Part shown: positions 1-9,403 of the stretch, piece by piece | Layout of the letters: every line of letters begins with the position of its first letter | Numbering within the stretch: position 1 is the first letter of the stretch | Assembly (NCBI RefSeq): GCF_027891095.1 | Contig: NZ_JAQIIO010000009.1 | Coordinates: forward strand, 56,374-120,373 | Source of the DNA: Aliiroseovarius salicola | Lineage (GTDB): Bacteria; Pseudomonadota; Alphaproteobacteria; Rhodobacterales; Rhodobacteraceae | Reading direction: 5' to 3' | DNA: 64,000 bases | Translations under genes and position numbers: made by a program | The notes under the pieces: generated by a model | Told to the model about the DNA's origin: nothing | Database searches by the model: none | Seen by the model: the letters and a program-made list of their open reading frames with translations, nothing else

Positions 1-1
1 G

Positions 2-1897
2 ATCCACGCCGCCCGCAGCCCGTTCAAGGCCCATCACTGGAAGGTCGGCCCGATGATCGCCGGGGACATCGAAGGCGACGAAGGCCATGCGGTGATCAAC
101 CCCGCTGACCATTCGGACGAAGTAGGCCATGTGACACAAGTCTCGGCAAATGACGTGGAAACCGCGCTTTCGGCGGCCCGCCCATGGCAAGCCGATGCGG
201 CCACCCGCGCCGAAGCGCTGAACCGCGCCGCTGACCTGTACGAGGAACATTTCGGCGAGATTTTCGCCGCCCTCACCCGCGAGGCGGGAAAGACCCCGAT
301 GGACGCCATTGCCGAGCTGCGAGAGGCAGTGGATTTCCTGCGCTACTATGCCGCCCGTGGTTTAGAGCAGAAACAGCCCGCCCGTGGCATCATGGCCTGT
401 ATCTCGCCGTGGAACTTCCCGCTGGCCATTTTCTCCGGCCAGATTGCGGCGGCCCTGGCGGCGGGCAACGGCGTGGTGGCGAAACCCGCTGAACCCACCG
501 CAATCACCGCGTCGATCGGCGTGCGGCTGATGCTTGAAGCCGGCGTGCCCGCCACCGCCCTGCAACTCCTGCCCGGTCGCGGTTCGATTGTCGGCGCCAA
601 GATCACCTCGGATCCGCGCATCAAAGGCGTCTGTTTCACCGGCTCCACCGCCACCGCCCAGACCATCAACCGGGCCATGAGCGAAGAGATTGCGCCCGGC
701 GCACCGCTGATCGCGGAAACCGGCGGGCTGAACGCGATGATCGTCGACAGTACCGCCCTGCCCGAGCAGGCCATCAAGGACATCGTCGCCTCCTCCTTCC
801 AATCCGCTGGCCAACGCTGTTCCGCGCTGCGCATGCTCTATGTTCAAGAGGACGTGGCCGATACCTTCCTTACCATGCTTTATGGCGCAATGGACGAACT
901 GGTGGTCGGCAATCCTTGGAGCCTGACCACCGACACCGGCCCGGTAATCAACGCTGGCGCCCACAAAGAAATCGGCGACTATATCAAAGCTGCGCGTGCC
1001 GAAGGCCGCCTGCTGAAGGAACTCGCCACGCCTGAGGGCGGCACCTTCATCGCCCCCACCGTTCTGTCAGTGGATGGCATCGCAGATCTTGAGAAAGAGG
1101 TTTTCGGCCCGGTCATGCATGTCGCCACCTTTAAATCGACTGAACTCGACGACGTAGTGGCCGCCATCAACGCCACCGGATTTGGACTGACCTTCGGAAT
1201 GCATTCGCGTATCGATGACCGGATCGAACAGGTCACCTCGCAGCTCTCTGTCGGCAACATGTATATCAATCGCAACCAGATCGGCGCCATTGTGGGCTCA
1301 CAACCCTTCGGCGGCGAGGGCCTTTCCGGCACCGGCCCAAAGGCAGGCGGGCCGAACTATGTTCCACGCTTCACTCAATCGGCCACCCGTGTCGTGAATG
1401 GGGCCGCCACTTCGTCGGCTGAAACGACGGCCCTGCAATCAGTGCTCGACGCCACCCCTCGCCCCGCCCGCCAGGCATTGTCGCGCGAAGAACTGCCGGG
1501 ACCGACCGGAGAATCGAACATGCTCTCGATCTATGGCCGCGGCCTGTTCCTCTGCACCGGACCAACGCTCACCGCCGCCCGTGAACAGGCCGAAATTGCC
1601 CGCGCTCATGGCTGCACCGCAGTGATCGTCGCGCCGGGTGCCACAGGTGACAACGCCGTGGATGGCACGCTTGATCCGGCCACGCTTGCGACCCTCACCG
1701 GGTTCGATGCGGTGATTGCCTGGGCCGATGACACAACCCTGCGCGCCATGCGCAAGGCGCTTGCGGATCGCCCCGGCGCGCTGGTCCCGCTCATCACGGA
1801 CGAAGATTTCGGCCCACGCTGCTTGCTCGAACGCCATATCTGCGTCGACACCACGGCGGCCGGTGGCAATGCCTCACTTCTGGCACAAGCCAGCTAA
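2..1897 (+). CDS. putA: PutA, C-terminal part (proline dehydrogenase / glutamate-semialdehyde dehydrogenase), 5' truncated by window edge
   Basis: The reading frame is open from base 2, so the start lies outside the window; 631 residues are visible. They form the aldehyde dehydrogenase half of bifunctional PutA, which oxidises L-glutamate gamma-semialdehyde to glutamate with NAD+, the second step of proline catabolism. Seen directly: the AETGG motif with the general-base Glu, the catalytic Cys in the SAGQRCSALR motif, the EVFGPV motif, and the C-terminal GQPFGGEG-like stretch (here SQPFGGEGLSGTG). About 150 residues after it resemble the C-terminal tail domain of long PutA proteins. The FAD-dependent proline dehydrogenase domain would lie upstream. 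A strong hairpin with a T-run follows the TAA stop. Confidence 0.93.
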   Translation: MHAARSPFKAHHWKVGPMIAGDIEGDEGHAVINPADHSDEVGHVTQVSANDVETALSAARPWQADAATRAEALNRAADLYEEHFGEIFAALTREAGKTPMDAIAELREAVDFLRYYAARGLEQKQPARGIMACISPWNFPLAIFSGQIAAALAAGNGVVAKPAEPTAITASIGVRLMLEAGVPATALQLLPGRGSIVGAKITSDPRIKGVCFTGSTATAQTINRAMSEEIAPGAPLIAETGGLNAMIVDSTALPEQAIKDIVASSFQSAGQRCSALRMLYVQEDVADTFLTMLYGAMDELVVGNPWSLTTDTGPVINAGAHKEIGDYIKAARAEGRLLKELATPEGGTFIAPTVLSVDGIADLEKEVFGPVMHVATFKSTELDDVVAAINATGFGLTFGMHSRIDDRIEQVTSQLSVGNMYINRNQIGAIVGSQPFGGEGLSGTGPKAGGPNYVPRFTQSATRVVNGAATSSAETTALQSVLDATPRPARQALSREELPGPTGESNMLSIYGRGLFLCTGPTLTAAREQAEIARAHGCTAVIVAPGATGDNAVDGTLDPATLATLTGFDAVIAWADDTTLRAMRKALADRPGALVPLITDEDFGPRCLLERHICVDTTAAGGNASLLAQAS

Positions 1898-1911
1898 TAT
1901 GCGCTCAAAAC

Positions 1912-1956
1912 CGGTGGCCCCTCGAACGAGGCCACCGATCCACTCCAACTTTTTTC
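1912..1956 (+). terminator. Rho-independent terminator of putA
   Basis: An 8-bp perfect stem, CGGTGGCC (1912-1919) with GGCCACCG (1930-1937), encloses a 10-base loop that can itself pair CTCG with CGAG. A run of T follows at about 1949-1955. It lies 14 bases after the putA stop. Confidence 0.75.
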
Positions 1957-1965
1957 TTGCCTAAA

Positions 1966-2009
1966 ATACCTCGGGGTGAGACCCGAAGGGTCGAGGGGCA
2001 GCGCCCCTC
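1966..2009. repeat. REP-like extragenic element between putA and hyuA
   Basis: After the putA terminator comes a GC-rich stretch with GGGT/ACCC complementarity and then a 7-bp hairpin, GAGGGGC (1993-1999) with GCCCCTC (2003-2009). Short extragenic elements ending in a GGGGCAGCGCCCC-like hairpin are common after genes in Rhodobacteraceae genomes (general knowledge). Only this copy was noticed in the window, so its repeat status is inference. It could also end hyuA transcription on the minus strand, whose stop codon is at 2014. Confidence 0.4.
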
Positions 2010-2013
2010 ACTG

Positions 2014-4017
2014 CTATGACGCAATCCGGGGACGCCCGGAGGCTTCCCCCACCACATCCGCATCTAAAAACACCTCGCGCCCATCAATCGTCGCGGTGCG
2101 GATGTTGCGATGGACCTGCGTGTGAATGCCCTCAGCACCCGCCACCTCTGCTTCTGCTTTGGCCACCGCCAACAGCACCTCTTCCACCCGTTTCATCGCA
2201 TCTTCTGCTGAGGTGAAATCTTCCGGTCCTTCGTCCAGATGAGCCCGAAATTTACCCTCGGACGGGCTGGTCACACTGGCGGTATGGCGGATGGTGATCC
2301 GACCCACCACCGCACCGATGGCATTTGCCACATGGGCATGGCGGGGCAGTTTCATCTCGGAGCCCAGCCGATCTCCGACCGCTGGATAATAGGTCGGTGC
2401 CGAGGCGCCCAATCCCACAACCGGCAAGTTCAACCCCGCATCGATCCGCAGCAGCCCGCGATGTCCCGACAAGCCGCGTTGGGTCAGGACATGACGGGCG
2501 AGGTCTTCGGCAGGCAGGTCAAACCCGTTTTCTTCTTGCGCAAAGGCGCTTTCCAGAAGGGCCACGGCGGTCTGATGGGTAAGTTGATCGACGATCATCC
2601 GCGCCATTTCTTCAGCAGTCGACGCCAGTCGCTTGCCCGCCCCGGTGCGCTGCATCGCAAAAAGCCGCAACGCCATTTCCGAAGCTTCCCGATCCCAGGC
2701 GTCATTCAGCCCCAGAACATGGCTGGCATCCGAGGGTGTGATGCCAGAGACCTGCACCAGCCCGCGTTCGATCAGTCGCTTGAGTGACATATATTCCAGC
2801 CGGGTCGACAGCACATTGCCGAGCGCGTGAATGTCGTCCCCGATCCGCTCCAAAAGCCCCGCTTCGCGTGCGGAAAGCCCGGTGCGCAGCGCACCTTTGA
2901 CCGGGCGCACAAATCGGGCGAAATGCTCGCTGACATAAGAACTGTTCAACTGTGCCTTCAGTGTCTCATGCACCAGATCCGGGGCTTCGGTGGCGATCAA
3001 TGACACCGGCAATACACGGCGAGGACCAAGCGTGATCTTACCTTTCAGACCACCCGAGACCAAATGCGTTTCGCTATCCCCTCCAAGGCCGGTGGTGCGC
3101 ATCGCCACCGCCTCGACCATGGTTCGATAGGGTCCAACACGGGCCCCTTCGGGATCAATCGCAGGCCGCCCATCTTTCAAAAGCGCCACATCGGTGGTGG
3201 TCCCGCCAATATCACTGACCAAAGCCTCGACCGCCCCGGTCATCCAACGTGCTCCGACGATGCTGGCGGCGGGACCAGAAAGGATGGTCTCGATCGGGCG
3301 TTCCAGTGCGAACTCCGCCGAGATCAGCGCCCCGTCGCCACGCACCACCATCAGAGGGGCGTCTACGCCCAACTCTTCAAGCCGCACCTGCGCCCGGGTG
3401 ATCAACCGGCTGATCATACCAATGAGGCGTGCGTTCAGCACCGCGGTCAGCGCCCGTTTCGGCCCCCCGAGCTTGGCCGACAGATGGTGGGAACAGCTGA
3501 CTGGCTTGCCGGTGCGGGTTTGAATAATCTCCTGCACACGGCGTTCGTGTCCGGTGTTGCGCGTAGCAAACTGCGCCCCCACGGCAAAGCCCGATACGTC
3601 ATCACCATATGTTTCAAGCCAGAGGCTCAATGCTTCTTCATCTAATGTGGCGGCCTCGTTGCCCGCGTAATCATGCCCACCCGCGATCAGCACATGGGGG
3701 TCATCACCAATAGCATCAGCCAGCCCATTGCGAGCCATGTCCTTTTCGTCAAAGCCAATCAGCACCAGCCCGACCCGCTCACCCTGCCCCTCGATCAGAG
3801 CATTTGTGGCGAGTGTGGTGGAAAGAGAGGCCAAGGTGACATCTGAAGGCGCAACTCCGGCCTCATCAAACACCGCTTGGGCGGCCTTGCCGATCCCTTC
3901 CGCCAGATCATGGCGCGTGGTCAGTGACTTCGCCGCCGCAATCACCGTCTTTTCATCTTCGATCAGAACCGCGTCCGTATAGGTGCCGCCGGTATCAACG
4001 CCCAATGACAATGCCAT
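2014..4017 (-). CDS. Hydantoinase/oxoprolinase family protein, HyuA-type ATP-dependent subunit
   Basis: The 667-residue protein is close to the usual length of HyuA subunits (about 680). It has the ASKHA-type phosphate-binding motifs of the family: GVDTGGTYTD at residues 6-15 and a second DIGGTTTD near residue 270. Relatives hydrolyse hydantoins or 5-oxoproline with ATP, or act in acetone and acetophenone carboxylases; the substrate cannot be read from the sequence. A strong ribosome-binding site (AGGAGGGGG) precedes the ATG. No HyuB partner is adjacent, although HyuA usually pairs with HyuB in a complex. It is transcribed divergently from the small gene at 4186. Confidence 0.85.
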   Translation of the reverse strand: MALSLGVDTGGTYTDAVLIEDEKTVIAAAKSLTTRHDLAEGIGKAAQAVFDEAGVAPSDVTLASLSTTLATNALIEGQGERVGLVLIGFDEKDMARNGLADAIGDDPHVLIAGGHDYAGNEAATLDEEALSLWLETYGDDVSGFAVGAQFATRNTGHERRVQEIIQTRTGKPVSCSHHLSAKLGGPKRALTAVLNARLIGMISRLITRAQVRLEELGVDAPLMVVRGDGALISAEFALERPIETILSGPAASIVGARWMTGAVEALVSDIGGTTTDVALLKDGRPAIDPEGARVGPYRTMVEAVAMRTTGLGGDSETHLVSGGLKGKITLGPRRVLPVSLIATEAPDLVHETLKAQLNSSYVSEHFARFVRPVKGALRTGLSAREAGLLERIGDDIHALGNVLSTRLEYMSLKRLIERGLVQVSGITPSDASHVLGLNDAWDREASEMALRLFAMQRTGAGKRLASTAEEMARMIVDQLTHQTAVALLESAFAQEENGFDLPAEDLARHVLTQRGLSGHRGLLRIDAGLNLPVVGLGASAPTYYPAVGDRLGSEMKLPRHAHVANAIGAVVGRITIRHTASVTSPSEGKFRAHLDEGPEDFTSAEDAMKRVEEVLLAVAKAEAEVAGAEGIHTQVHRNIRTATIDGREVFLDADVVGEASGRPRIAS

Positions 4018-4080
4018 GTGACCCCCTCCTGTTGCGCACCATCCGCATACATGCAGACCACTGCCGTGTCAGACATTTTC

Positions 4081-4095
4081 CGACCAGAGTGGTCG
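4081..4095. promoter_or_regulatory. Inverted repeat in the hyuA / small-gene divergent region
   Basis: CGACCA-GAG-TGGTCG is a perfect 6-bp palindrome with a 3-base centre, 64 bases upstream of hyuA and 90 upstream of the small gene. It suits a dimeric repressor operator. On the plus strand five T follow, so a small terminator is possible, although no plus-strand gene precedes it. No matching regulator is adjacent. Confidence 0.35.
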
Positions 4096-4185
4096 TTTTT
4101 GTAAGCTCGCTTGACCTGATCGGTATTCTGAACGGATCCGATGCGCTATCGATCAAATACGTGATTCGTCTAGGGAGCAATTGTA

Positions 4186-4545
4186 ATGCTGAAACTGGCC
4201 TTTCTGGTTCTCACCCTGAATGCCGAAGGGGATGTGCGCATGACACTATCGGAACGCGACAGCCTTGCGGCCTGCGAAGCCACCAAAACCCAGATCACAA
4301 CGGTGCTGAAAGACGCGGGCTATACGGTGCTCGCCTCGATCTGCGGGGAAACCGATCTCAGCCTGACCCCCTATAAAAGCACCACGCCTGACGATCCGCT
4401 CAATCGCTACAAGGTGACGCTGTCTGGGCAGGATCATTTTCAGATCACGCCCCTCGCAGAGGGTGACATATGCACCGACGCACCGGATGGGCAGCCGGTC
4501 GAGTTCTGTGCGCTCTCCGCGCAGAAAGTGATCCTCGCCGAATAA
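4186..4545 (+). CDS. Small uncharacterised protein, 119 aa
   Basis: The family is not recognised. An AGGGAG ribosome-binding site lies about 9 bases before the ATG, and codon usage is like that of neighbouring genes, which supports a real gene. The first 10 residues are hydrophobic (LKLAFLVLTL) but have no charged start and no cleavage-like site, so a signal peptide is doubtful. Four cysteines are present (near residues 29, 50, 96 and 107), an even number that would allow two disulfides if exported. It lies just before the bio operon, but the bioB promoter region separates them, so co-transcription is not implied. Confidence 0.6.
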   Translation: MLKLAFLVLTLNAEGDVRMTLSERDSLAACEATKTQITTVLKDAGYTVLASICGETDLSLTPYKSTTPDDPLNRYKVTLSGQDHFQITPLAEGDICTDAPDGQPVEFCALSAQKVILAE

Positions 4546-4621
4546 CCCCAACACATCTGTTTCCCGCAGAATTTTGCCAGTTTCCGCTGCCGCGCAGAAA
4601 GAATTCTTGCGCTTTGCTAAA

Positions 4622-4631
4622 CTATAGATAA
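4622..4631. promoter_or_regulatory. BioR-like box 1 upstream of bioB
   Basis: CTATAGATAA matches the alphaproteobacterial BioR consensus TTATMKATAA at nine of ten positions. It lies 52 bases before the bioB ATG and forms a tandem pair with the perfect box at 4663. BioR is a GntR-family biotin repressor; its gene is not in the window. Confidence 0.6.
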
Positions 4632-4662
4632 TATTTCCACCCAAATGACACCTAGCGAGGTT

Positions 4663-4672
4663 TTATCTATAA
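4663..4672. promoter_or_regulatory. BioR-like box 2, one base from the bioB start
   Basis: TTATCTATAA fits the BioR consensus TTATMKATAA exactly and ends one base before the bioB ATG at 4674. The box fills the gap between the only plausible Shine-Dalgarno (GAGG at 4657-4660) and the start. A bound repressor there would block transcription early, or would sit downstream of the promoter as a roadblock. The centre-to-centre distance to box 1 is 41 bases. Confidence 0.75.
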
Positions 4673-4673
4673 T

Positions 4674-5723
4674 ATGGAAAACGGCAAGAAGATCTGGACC
4701 CGGGAAGAGGCGCTGGCCTTGCATGACCAACCGCTGATGGACCTGCTCTTTCAGGCGCAGACCGTACATCGCGCCCATTTCGACCCAAACAAGGTGCAAA
4801 TGTCCCGCCTCTTGTCGATCAAGACCGGTGGCTGCGCCGAAGACTGCGCTTATTGCTCACAATCTGCGCGCAACGGATCAAAACTCTCCGCTTCCAAATT
4901 GCTTGAGGTCGAACGTGTTCTGAGTGAGGCGCGCAAGGCCAAAGAGGCTGGCGCCACCCGCTACTGCATGGGCGCGGCTTGGCGTGAACCCAAGGAACGC
5001 GACATGGAACAGCTGGTTGCCATGGTCGAAGGGGTCAAAGCACTTGGCATGGAAAGCTGCATGACGCTGGGAATGCTTGATGACAGTCAGGTGTTCCGTC
5101 TGCGCGATGCGGGGCTGGATTACTACAACCACAATGTTGACACATCCGAACGGTTCTACCCGGAAGTCATCACCACCCGCAGCTTTTCAGACCGGATCGA
5201 CACGCTGAACCGCGTGCGCGAGGCCGGCATCAAGGTCTGTTCCGGCGGCATTCTGGGCATGGGCGAAGAGGGCGAAGACCGGGTCGACATGCTGGTCACA
5301 TTGGCCAATCTCGAAGAAGCGCCCGATTCTGTGCCGATCAATATGCTGATGCCGCAGGACGACACGCCGCTTGCAGACCTGAAACCGATTGACCCGATTG
5401 CCTTTGTCCGCGTTATCGCGGTGGCCCGGATCATGATGCCCACCTCGCACGTGCGCCTCTCTGCCGGGCGCAGCGACATGACGGATGAAATGCAGGCGAT
5501 GTGTTTCTTCGCGGGGGCCAACTCGATTTTCTGTGGCGACACGCTTTTGACCGCCGACAACCCGGAAGACGACAAAGACATGGCGCTGTTTGCAAAGCTG
5601 GGTCTGAAACCGATGGCCGCGGAAGACCATATGGAATGCAAAAAGAAAGCCCAGCAGGAACCGCCGATCCCAAACCTGCGTCCGATGACCCCTCCCAATA
5701 CTTCGGTTGAGGCCGCTGAATGA
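4674..5723 (+). CDS. bioB: Biotin synthase
   Basis: Radical-SAM enzyme that inserts sulfur into dethiobiotin, the last step of biotin synthesis. The 349-residue sequence carries the radical-SAM CxxxCxxC motif at Cys54, Cys58 and Cys61 ([13 protein letters not shown]), followed by the family-typical NGSK. The conserved [16 protein letters not shown] and [10 protein letters not shown] stretches are also present. It opens a six-gene operon: its stop overlaps the bioF start by 4 bases (ATGA). The start used here has only a distant GAGG (13 bases), with a perfect BioR box in between, so translation initiation may be weak or controlled. Confidence 0.97.
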   Translation: MENGKKIWTREEALALHDQPLMDLLFQAQTVHRAHFDPNKVQMSRLLSIKTGGCAEDCAYCSQSARNGSKLSASKLLEVERVLSEARKAKEAGATRYCMGAAWREPKERDMEQLVAMVEGVKALGMESCMTLGMLDDSQVFRLRDAGLDYYNHNVDTSERFYPEVITTRSFSDRIDTLNRVREAGIKVCSGGILGMGEEGEDRVDMLVTLANLEEAPDSVPINMLMPQDDTPLADLKPIDPIAFVRVIAVARIMMPTSHVRLSAGRSDMTDEMQAMCFFAGANSIFCGDTLLTADNPEDDKDMALFAKLGLKPMAAEDHMECKKKAQQEPPIPNLRPMTPPNTSVEAAE

Positions 5724-6877
5724 GCGTGAGCTTACGCCTGTCCGGTGCGCTGGATGCGCTGGCGGCGCGACATCGTCGCCGCCAGCTTGTCCCGCGTTCA
5801 GGTCTGGACTTTGCGTCCAATGACTATCTTGGTCTTAGCGGATCGCGCGTATTGACCGACGCCGCACAGGACGCGCTAGCCAGACGGGTGCCGCTTGGGT
5901 CCGGCGGATCACGCCTGTTGCGCGGCAATCACACCGAACATGAGGCGCTGGAGGGTGAGGCCGCCGCGTTTTTCGGAACCGAAGCCGCGCTTTACATGGG
6001 CGGCGGGTTTCAGGCCAATCAAGCCATTTTCTCCACGCTTCCCGCTGCGGGTGATTTGATCCTGCATGACGAACTGGTCCACGCCTCTGCCCATGAAGGG
6101 ATGCGACTGGGTCGCGCGGACACCCGTAGCTTTGCCCATAATGATGTGGATGCCGCCCGCGATGTGCTGACCCAATGGCGCGCAGATGGTGGAACAGGTC
6201 AGGTCTGGATCGCCGCAGAAAGTGTCTATTCCATGGAAGGGGACATCGCCCCGCTTTCCGATCTCGCCATGTTCGCCCGCGAAACAGGTGCGGTCCTTGT
6301 GGTGGATGAAGCCCACGCAACAGGCATCTTTGGCACACGTGGCGAGGGATTGGCCCACGAGCTTGCCGGGGATCTGGGGGATCACCTGCTGACATTGCAC
6401 ACCTGCGGCAAAGGGCTGGGGGTCTCCGGCGGGCTTATCTGCGGATCGCGTGTGATGATCGACACGCTGATCAACCGGGCGCGTCCGTTCATCTTTGCCA
6501 CCGCCCCCTCACCTTTTGATGCCGCATTGGTGCGGGCCGTGTTGGTAGAGCTTACCCGCCGCCCCACCCTTGTGCTTGCAGCACAAAAACGCATCACCCA
6601 TGCCCATGATGAGGCCGCCCGCCTGCTGGGTCTTTGCGACCAGCCCAGCCAGATCATCCCAGTCATTCTGGGCGCGGATGACGTGGTGATGAGCGCAGCG
6701 AGCGCATTGCAATCCCGTGGTTTCGACATTCGCGGCATCCGCCCGCCAACCGTACCCCCTGGCACCTCGCGCCTACGGCTTTCGATCACCGGCAATGTCA
6801 GCAACCAGCAGATCACTGAGGCGTTCGAAGCCATATCCGAAGTCTGCGCCGGTCAGATAAAGGAGAGTTCCTCATGA
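5720..6877 (+). CDS. bioF: 8-amino-7-oxononanoate synthase
   Basis: PLP enzyme of the alpha-oxoamine synthase family. It condenses pimeloyl-ACP with L-alanine to give 7-keto-8-aminopelargonate. The 385 residues include the substrate-loop motif [11 protein letters not shown] (61-71), the PLP-contacting [10 protein letters not shown] (196-205) and the Schiff-base lysine in [10 protein letters not shown] (Lys231). The start overlaps bioB and the end overlaps bioD by 4 bases each, so translational coupling is likely. Confidence 0.95.
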   Translation: MSVSLRLSGALDALAARHRRRQLVPRSGLDFASNDYLGLSGSRVLTDAAQDALARRVPLGSGGSRLLRGNHTEHEALEGEAAAFFGTEAALYMGGGFQANQAIFSTLPAAGDLILHDELVHASAHEGMRLGRADTRSFAHNDVDAARDVLTQWRADGGTGQVWIAAESVYSMEGDIAPLSDLAMFARETGAVLVVDEAHATGIFGTRGEGLAHELAGDLGDHLLTLHTCGKGLGVSGGLICGSRVMIDTLINRARPFIFATAPSPFDAALVRAVLVELTRRPTLVLAAQKRITHAHDEAARLLGLCDQPSQIIPVILGADDVVMSAASALQSRGFDIRGIRPPTVPPGTSRLRLSITGNVSNQQITEAFEAISEVCAGQIKESSS

Positions 6878-7494
6878 CTCCGCTGATCGTAACTGGCACG
6901 GATACCGGTGTTGGGAAATCTGTTGTTTCTGCCGGGCTGACCGCGGCCCTCGGCGCCCAGTATTGGAAGCCGGTGCAATCGGGTCTGGAAGATGAAACCG
7001 ACAGCGAGTTGGTGGCCCGCCTGACCGGCGTCACCCCCCTGCCCGAAACCTATCGCCTGCCACTGCCCGCTTCACCGCATCTCTCTGCGGAAGACGCGGG
7101 CGTTGAAATCGACCTTGACGCGCTGTCCCTGCCAAAGGTCGACGGCGCTTTGGTCGTCGAAGGTGCCGGTGGCGTGATGGTGCCGCTCAATCGCAAACAT
7201 TTCTATCTTGATCTCTTTGCCCGCTGGCAGGCCCCGATTGTGTTGGTGGCCCGCACACAACTTGGCACGATCAATCACACCACGCTTTCTCTGATGGCGC
7301 TGCGCGGCGCGGGCTGCAATGTCATTGGCGTAATCTTCAACGGCGCGGCGGAACCCGAGGTGGAAGAGACCATCGCCCAGATGGCAAATGTGACCCATCT
7401 CGGCCGCCTCGCGCCCCTTTCCGAGCTGACACCGGGCGCATTGGCCGAAGGGGTCAAGGCCATCGACATGACCACAATCCGGGCAGCACTATGA
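6874..7494 (+). CDS. bioD: Dethiobiotin synthetase
   Basis: Catalyses the ATP-dependent carboxylation and ring closure of 7,8-diaminononanoate to dethiobiotin. The 206-residue protein begins with the P-loop GTDTGVGKS (residues 8-16, Lys15). It then has KPVQSG, which carries the family's conserved substrate-binding lysine, and the VEGAGGVMVPL motif of BioD proteins. A GGAGAG ribosome-binding site precedes the ATG. It is coupled to bioF and bioA by 4-base overlaps. The position between bioF and bioA follows the operon and not the order of the reactions (F, A, D, B). Confidence 0.95.
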   Translation: MTPLIVTGTDTGVGKSVVSAGLTAALGAQYWKPVQSGLEDETDSELVARLTGVTPLPETYRLPLPASPHLSAEDAGVEIDLDALSLPKVDGALVVEGAGGVMVPLNRKHFYLDLFARWQAPIVLVARTQLGTINHTTLSLMALRGAGCNVIGVIFNGAAEPEVEETIAQMANVTHLGRLAPLSELTPGALAEGVKAIDMTTIRAAL

Positions 7495-8789
7495 CCTCTG
7501 ACCTTTCCTCTCGCGACTTTGACGCAGCACATCTCTGGCACCCCTATACCAATGTGGCAGATCCCGGACCGATGCACCTGATCACCGGGGCCGAAGGGGT
7601 TTGGCTGACCCGCGATGATGGCGGGCAAATGATCGACGCCATGTCATCCTGGTGGTGCACGATCCACGGTCATCGCCACCCGCAGATCACCTCCGCAATG
7701 ACCGCGCAGATCGACACCCTGCCCCATGTGATGTTCGGCGGGTTGACCCATGACCCCGCGATTGAGCTGGGTCGCAAGCTGGTGGGTATGCTGCCCGACG
7801 GGTTGGACCGGATCTTCTATTGCGACAGCGGTTCGGTATCAGTCGAGGTGGCGATGAAAATGGCGGTGCAATACCATATCGCCACGGGCCATGAAGACAA
7901 GGTCGAGTTTGCCACCATTCGCGGCGGCTATCACGGCGATACCTGGAAAGCGATGTCGGTCTGTGACCCGATCAATGGGATGCATGGCCTATTTCGCGGG
8001 GCGCTTCAGATCCAGCATTTCCTGCCCCGCCCAAGCGTGACCATCGATCAGGACTGGCCCGAAGATCCGGTGGGGAACGGCCTTGCCGCGCTGTCGAAGC
8101 TCCTGATCGAGAAGGGCAACCGCATCGCCGCATTAATTGTCGAGCCCGTCGTGCAAGGCGCCGGCGGCATGTATTTCTATCACCCGGAATGGCTCAAAGG
8201 TGCCAAAGCACTCTGCGAAGCCCACGACGTCTTGATGATCTTTGACGAAATCGCCACCGGCTTTGGTCGCACCGGGCATCTCTTTGCAGCCGACCTCGCG
8301 GGCGTCACGCCCGATATTATCTGTCTGGGCAAGGCACTCACCGGGGGGCACATCTCTTTTGCCGCCACCGTGACCTCGCGCGAAGTCGCTCATGGGATAG
8401 GCAACTCCGAGGCGGGTGTCTTCATGCACGGTCCCACCTATATGGCCAATCCGCTCGCCTGTGCCGCCGGGATTGCCAGCCTGTCTCTTTTGGAACAAGG
8501 CAACTGGCAGGTCCAGACCGCTGCCATCGAAGAGCAGATGCGGGCCGAACTGGAACCTGCCCGCACCCTACCCGGCGTGTGCGATGTCCGGGTGCTGGGT
8601 GCCATCGGTGTGATCGAAATGGAGGGCTGGGTCGATCCGCGCATCGCACATGCAAAGGCGGTTGAGACTGGCGTCTGGCTACGCCCCTTCGCCCATAACA
8701 TCTACTGCATGCCGCCCTTCATCATCTCGCCGGACGAACTGTCGCGCGTGACTTCAGCCATGGTTGACCTGGCAAAAGGTGCCGCATGA
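7491..8789 (+). CDS. bioA: Adenosylmethionine--8-amino-7-oxononanoate aminotransferase
   Basis: Class-III PLP aminotransferase that uses S-adenosylmethionine as amino donor to make 7,8-diaminononanoate. Among its 432 residues are WHPYT (16-20) and MSSWWCTIHGHRHP (51-64), both typical of BioA. FDEIATGFGRTG carries the PLP-contacting Asp252, and CLGKALTGG carries the Schiff-base Lys281. The start overlaps bioD and the end overlaps bioG by 4 bases. Confidence 0.96.
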   Translation: MTSDLSSRDFDAAHLWHPYTNVADPGPMHLITGAEGVWLTRDDGGQMIDAMSSWWCTIHGHRHPQITSAMTAQIDTLPHVMFGGLTHDPAIELGRKLVGMLPDGLDRIFYCDSGSVSVEVAMKMAVQYHIATGHEDKVEFATIRGGYHGDTWKAMSVCDPINGMHGLFRGALQIQHFLPRPSVTIDQDWPEDPVGNGLAALSKLLIEKGNRIAALIVEPVVQGAGGMYFYHPEWLKGAKALCEAHDVLMIFDEIATGFGRTGHLFAADLAGVTPDIICLGKALTGGHISFAATVTSREVAHGIGNSEAGVFMHGPTYMANPLACAAGIASLSLLEQGNWQVQTAAIEEQMRAELEPARTLPGVCDVRVLGAIGVIEMEGWVDPRIAHAKAVETGVWLRPFAHNIYCMPPFIISPDELSRVTSAMVDLAKGAA

Positions 8790-9403
8790 ACGCGACATGG
8801 CTGAAACAGACCGGAGCCTGCGACCTCATCGTCGTTTTCGGCGGATGGGGCCTCGGCCCTGAACCCTTTTCAGCCCTGTCCGGACCGCAGGATATTCTGT
8901 TCTTCGACGACTACCGACACCTCGACGCCCCTGCCCCAAGCCGGGCGACATATACCTCATTCACCGTATTTTCCTATTCCTTCGGCGTCGCCTCCGCCCT
9001 GCATTGGCTGGAGAGCACGGGGTTTTTTCCTGATCGACTGATTGCCGTGAACGGCACCCCATACCCGGCCGATGCTGAACGCGGCATTGCTCCTGACATG
9101 ATTGCGGCCACCGCCAATAATTTGACCGATGCCAGTTTTTCACGGTTCTGTCGTCGTGCCGGGCTGACCACCCCCGCAACCCTCGACATTGCAGCCCGCC
9201 AAGAAGAGCTCCGCGCCATCGCCAATCGAGGATCTGCCAAACCGCGTAAATTCGACCGGATCTGGATCTCATCCAAAGACAGGATCATTCCGACCCACGC
9301 GCAACGCACCGCATGGGCGGATCAATCGGATCAGGTGCAGGAAATTGACGCGCAGCATATGCCGTTTGCGGGAGGGCAAAGCTGGGAGGGCTGGCTGACA
9401 TGA
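8786..9403 (+). CDS. bioG: Pimeloyl-ACP methyl ester esterase, BioG type (DUF452)
   Basis: A 205-residue alpha/beta-hydrolase-like protein of the DUF452/BioG family. BioG replaces BioH in many bacteria and hydrolyses the methyl ester of pimeloyl-ACP, ending BioC-dependent pimelate assembly. Seen: LIVVFGGWGLGPEPF near the N-terminus (family signature), the nucleophile serine in FSYSFG (Ser65) in place of the usual GxSxG, and a late His in AQHMPF as the likely catalytic histidine. Directly followed by bioC with a 4-base overlap, which strongly supports the role. Confidence 0.88.
   Translation: MNATWLKQTGACDLIVVFGGWGLGPEPFSALSGPQDILFFDDYRHLDAPAPSRATYTSFTVFSYSFGVASALHWLESTGFFPDRLIAVNGTPYPADAERGIAPDMIAATANNLTDASFSRFCRRAGLTTPATLDIAARQEELRAIANRGSAKPRKFDRIWISSKDRIIPTHAQRTAWADQSDQVQEIDAQHMPFAGGQSWEGWLT

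Noticed and set aside
4081..4101. FadR/GntR-type operator before hyuA
   Set aside because: The arms are in the opposite order to the TGGT...ACCA pattern of that family, and no GntR gene is adjacent; kept only as an unassigned palindrome.
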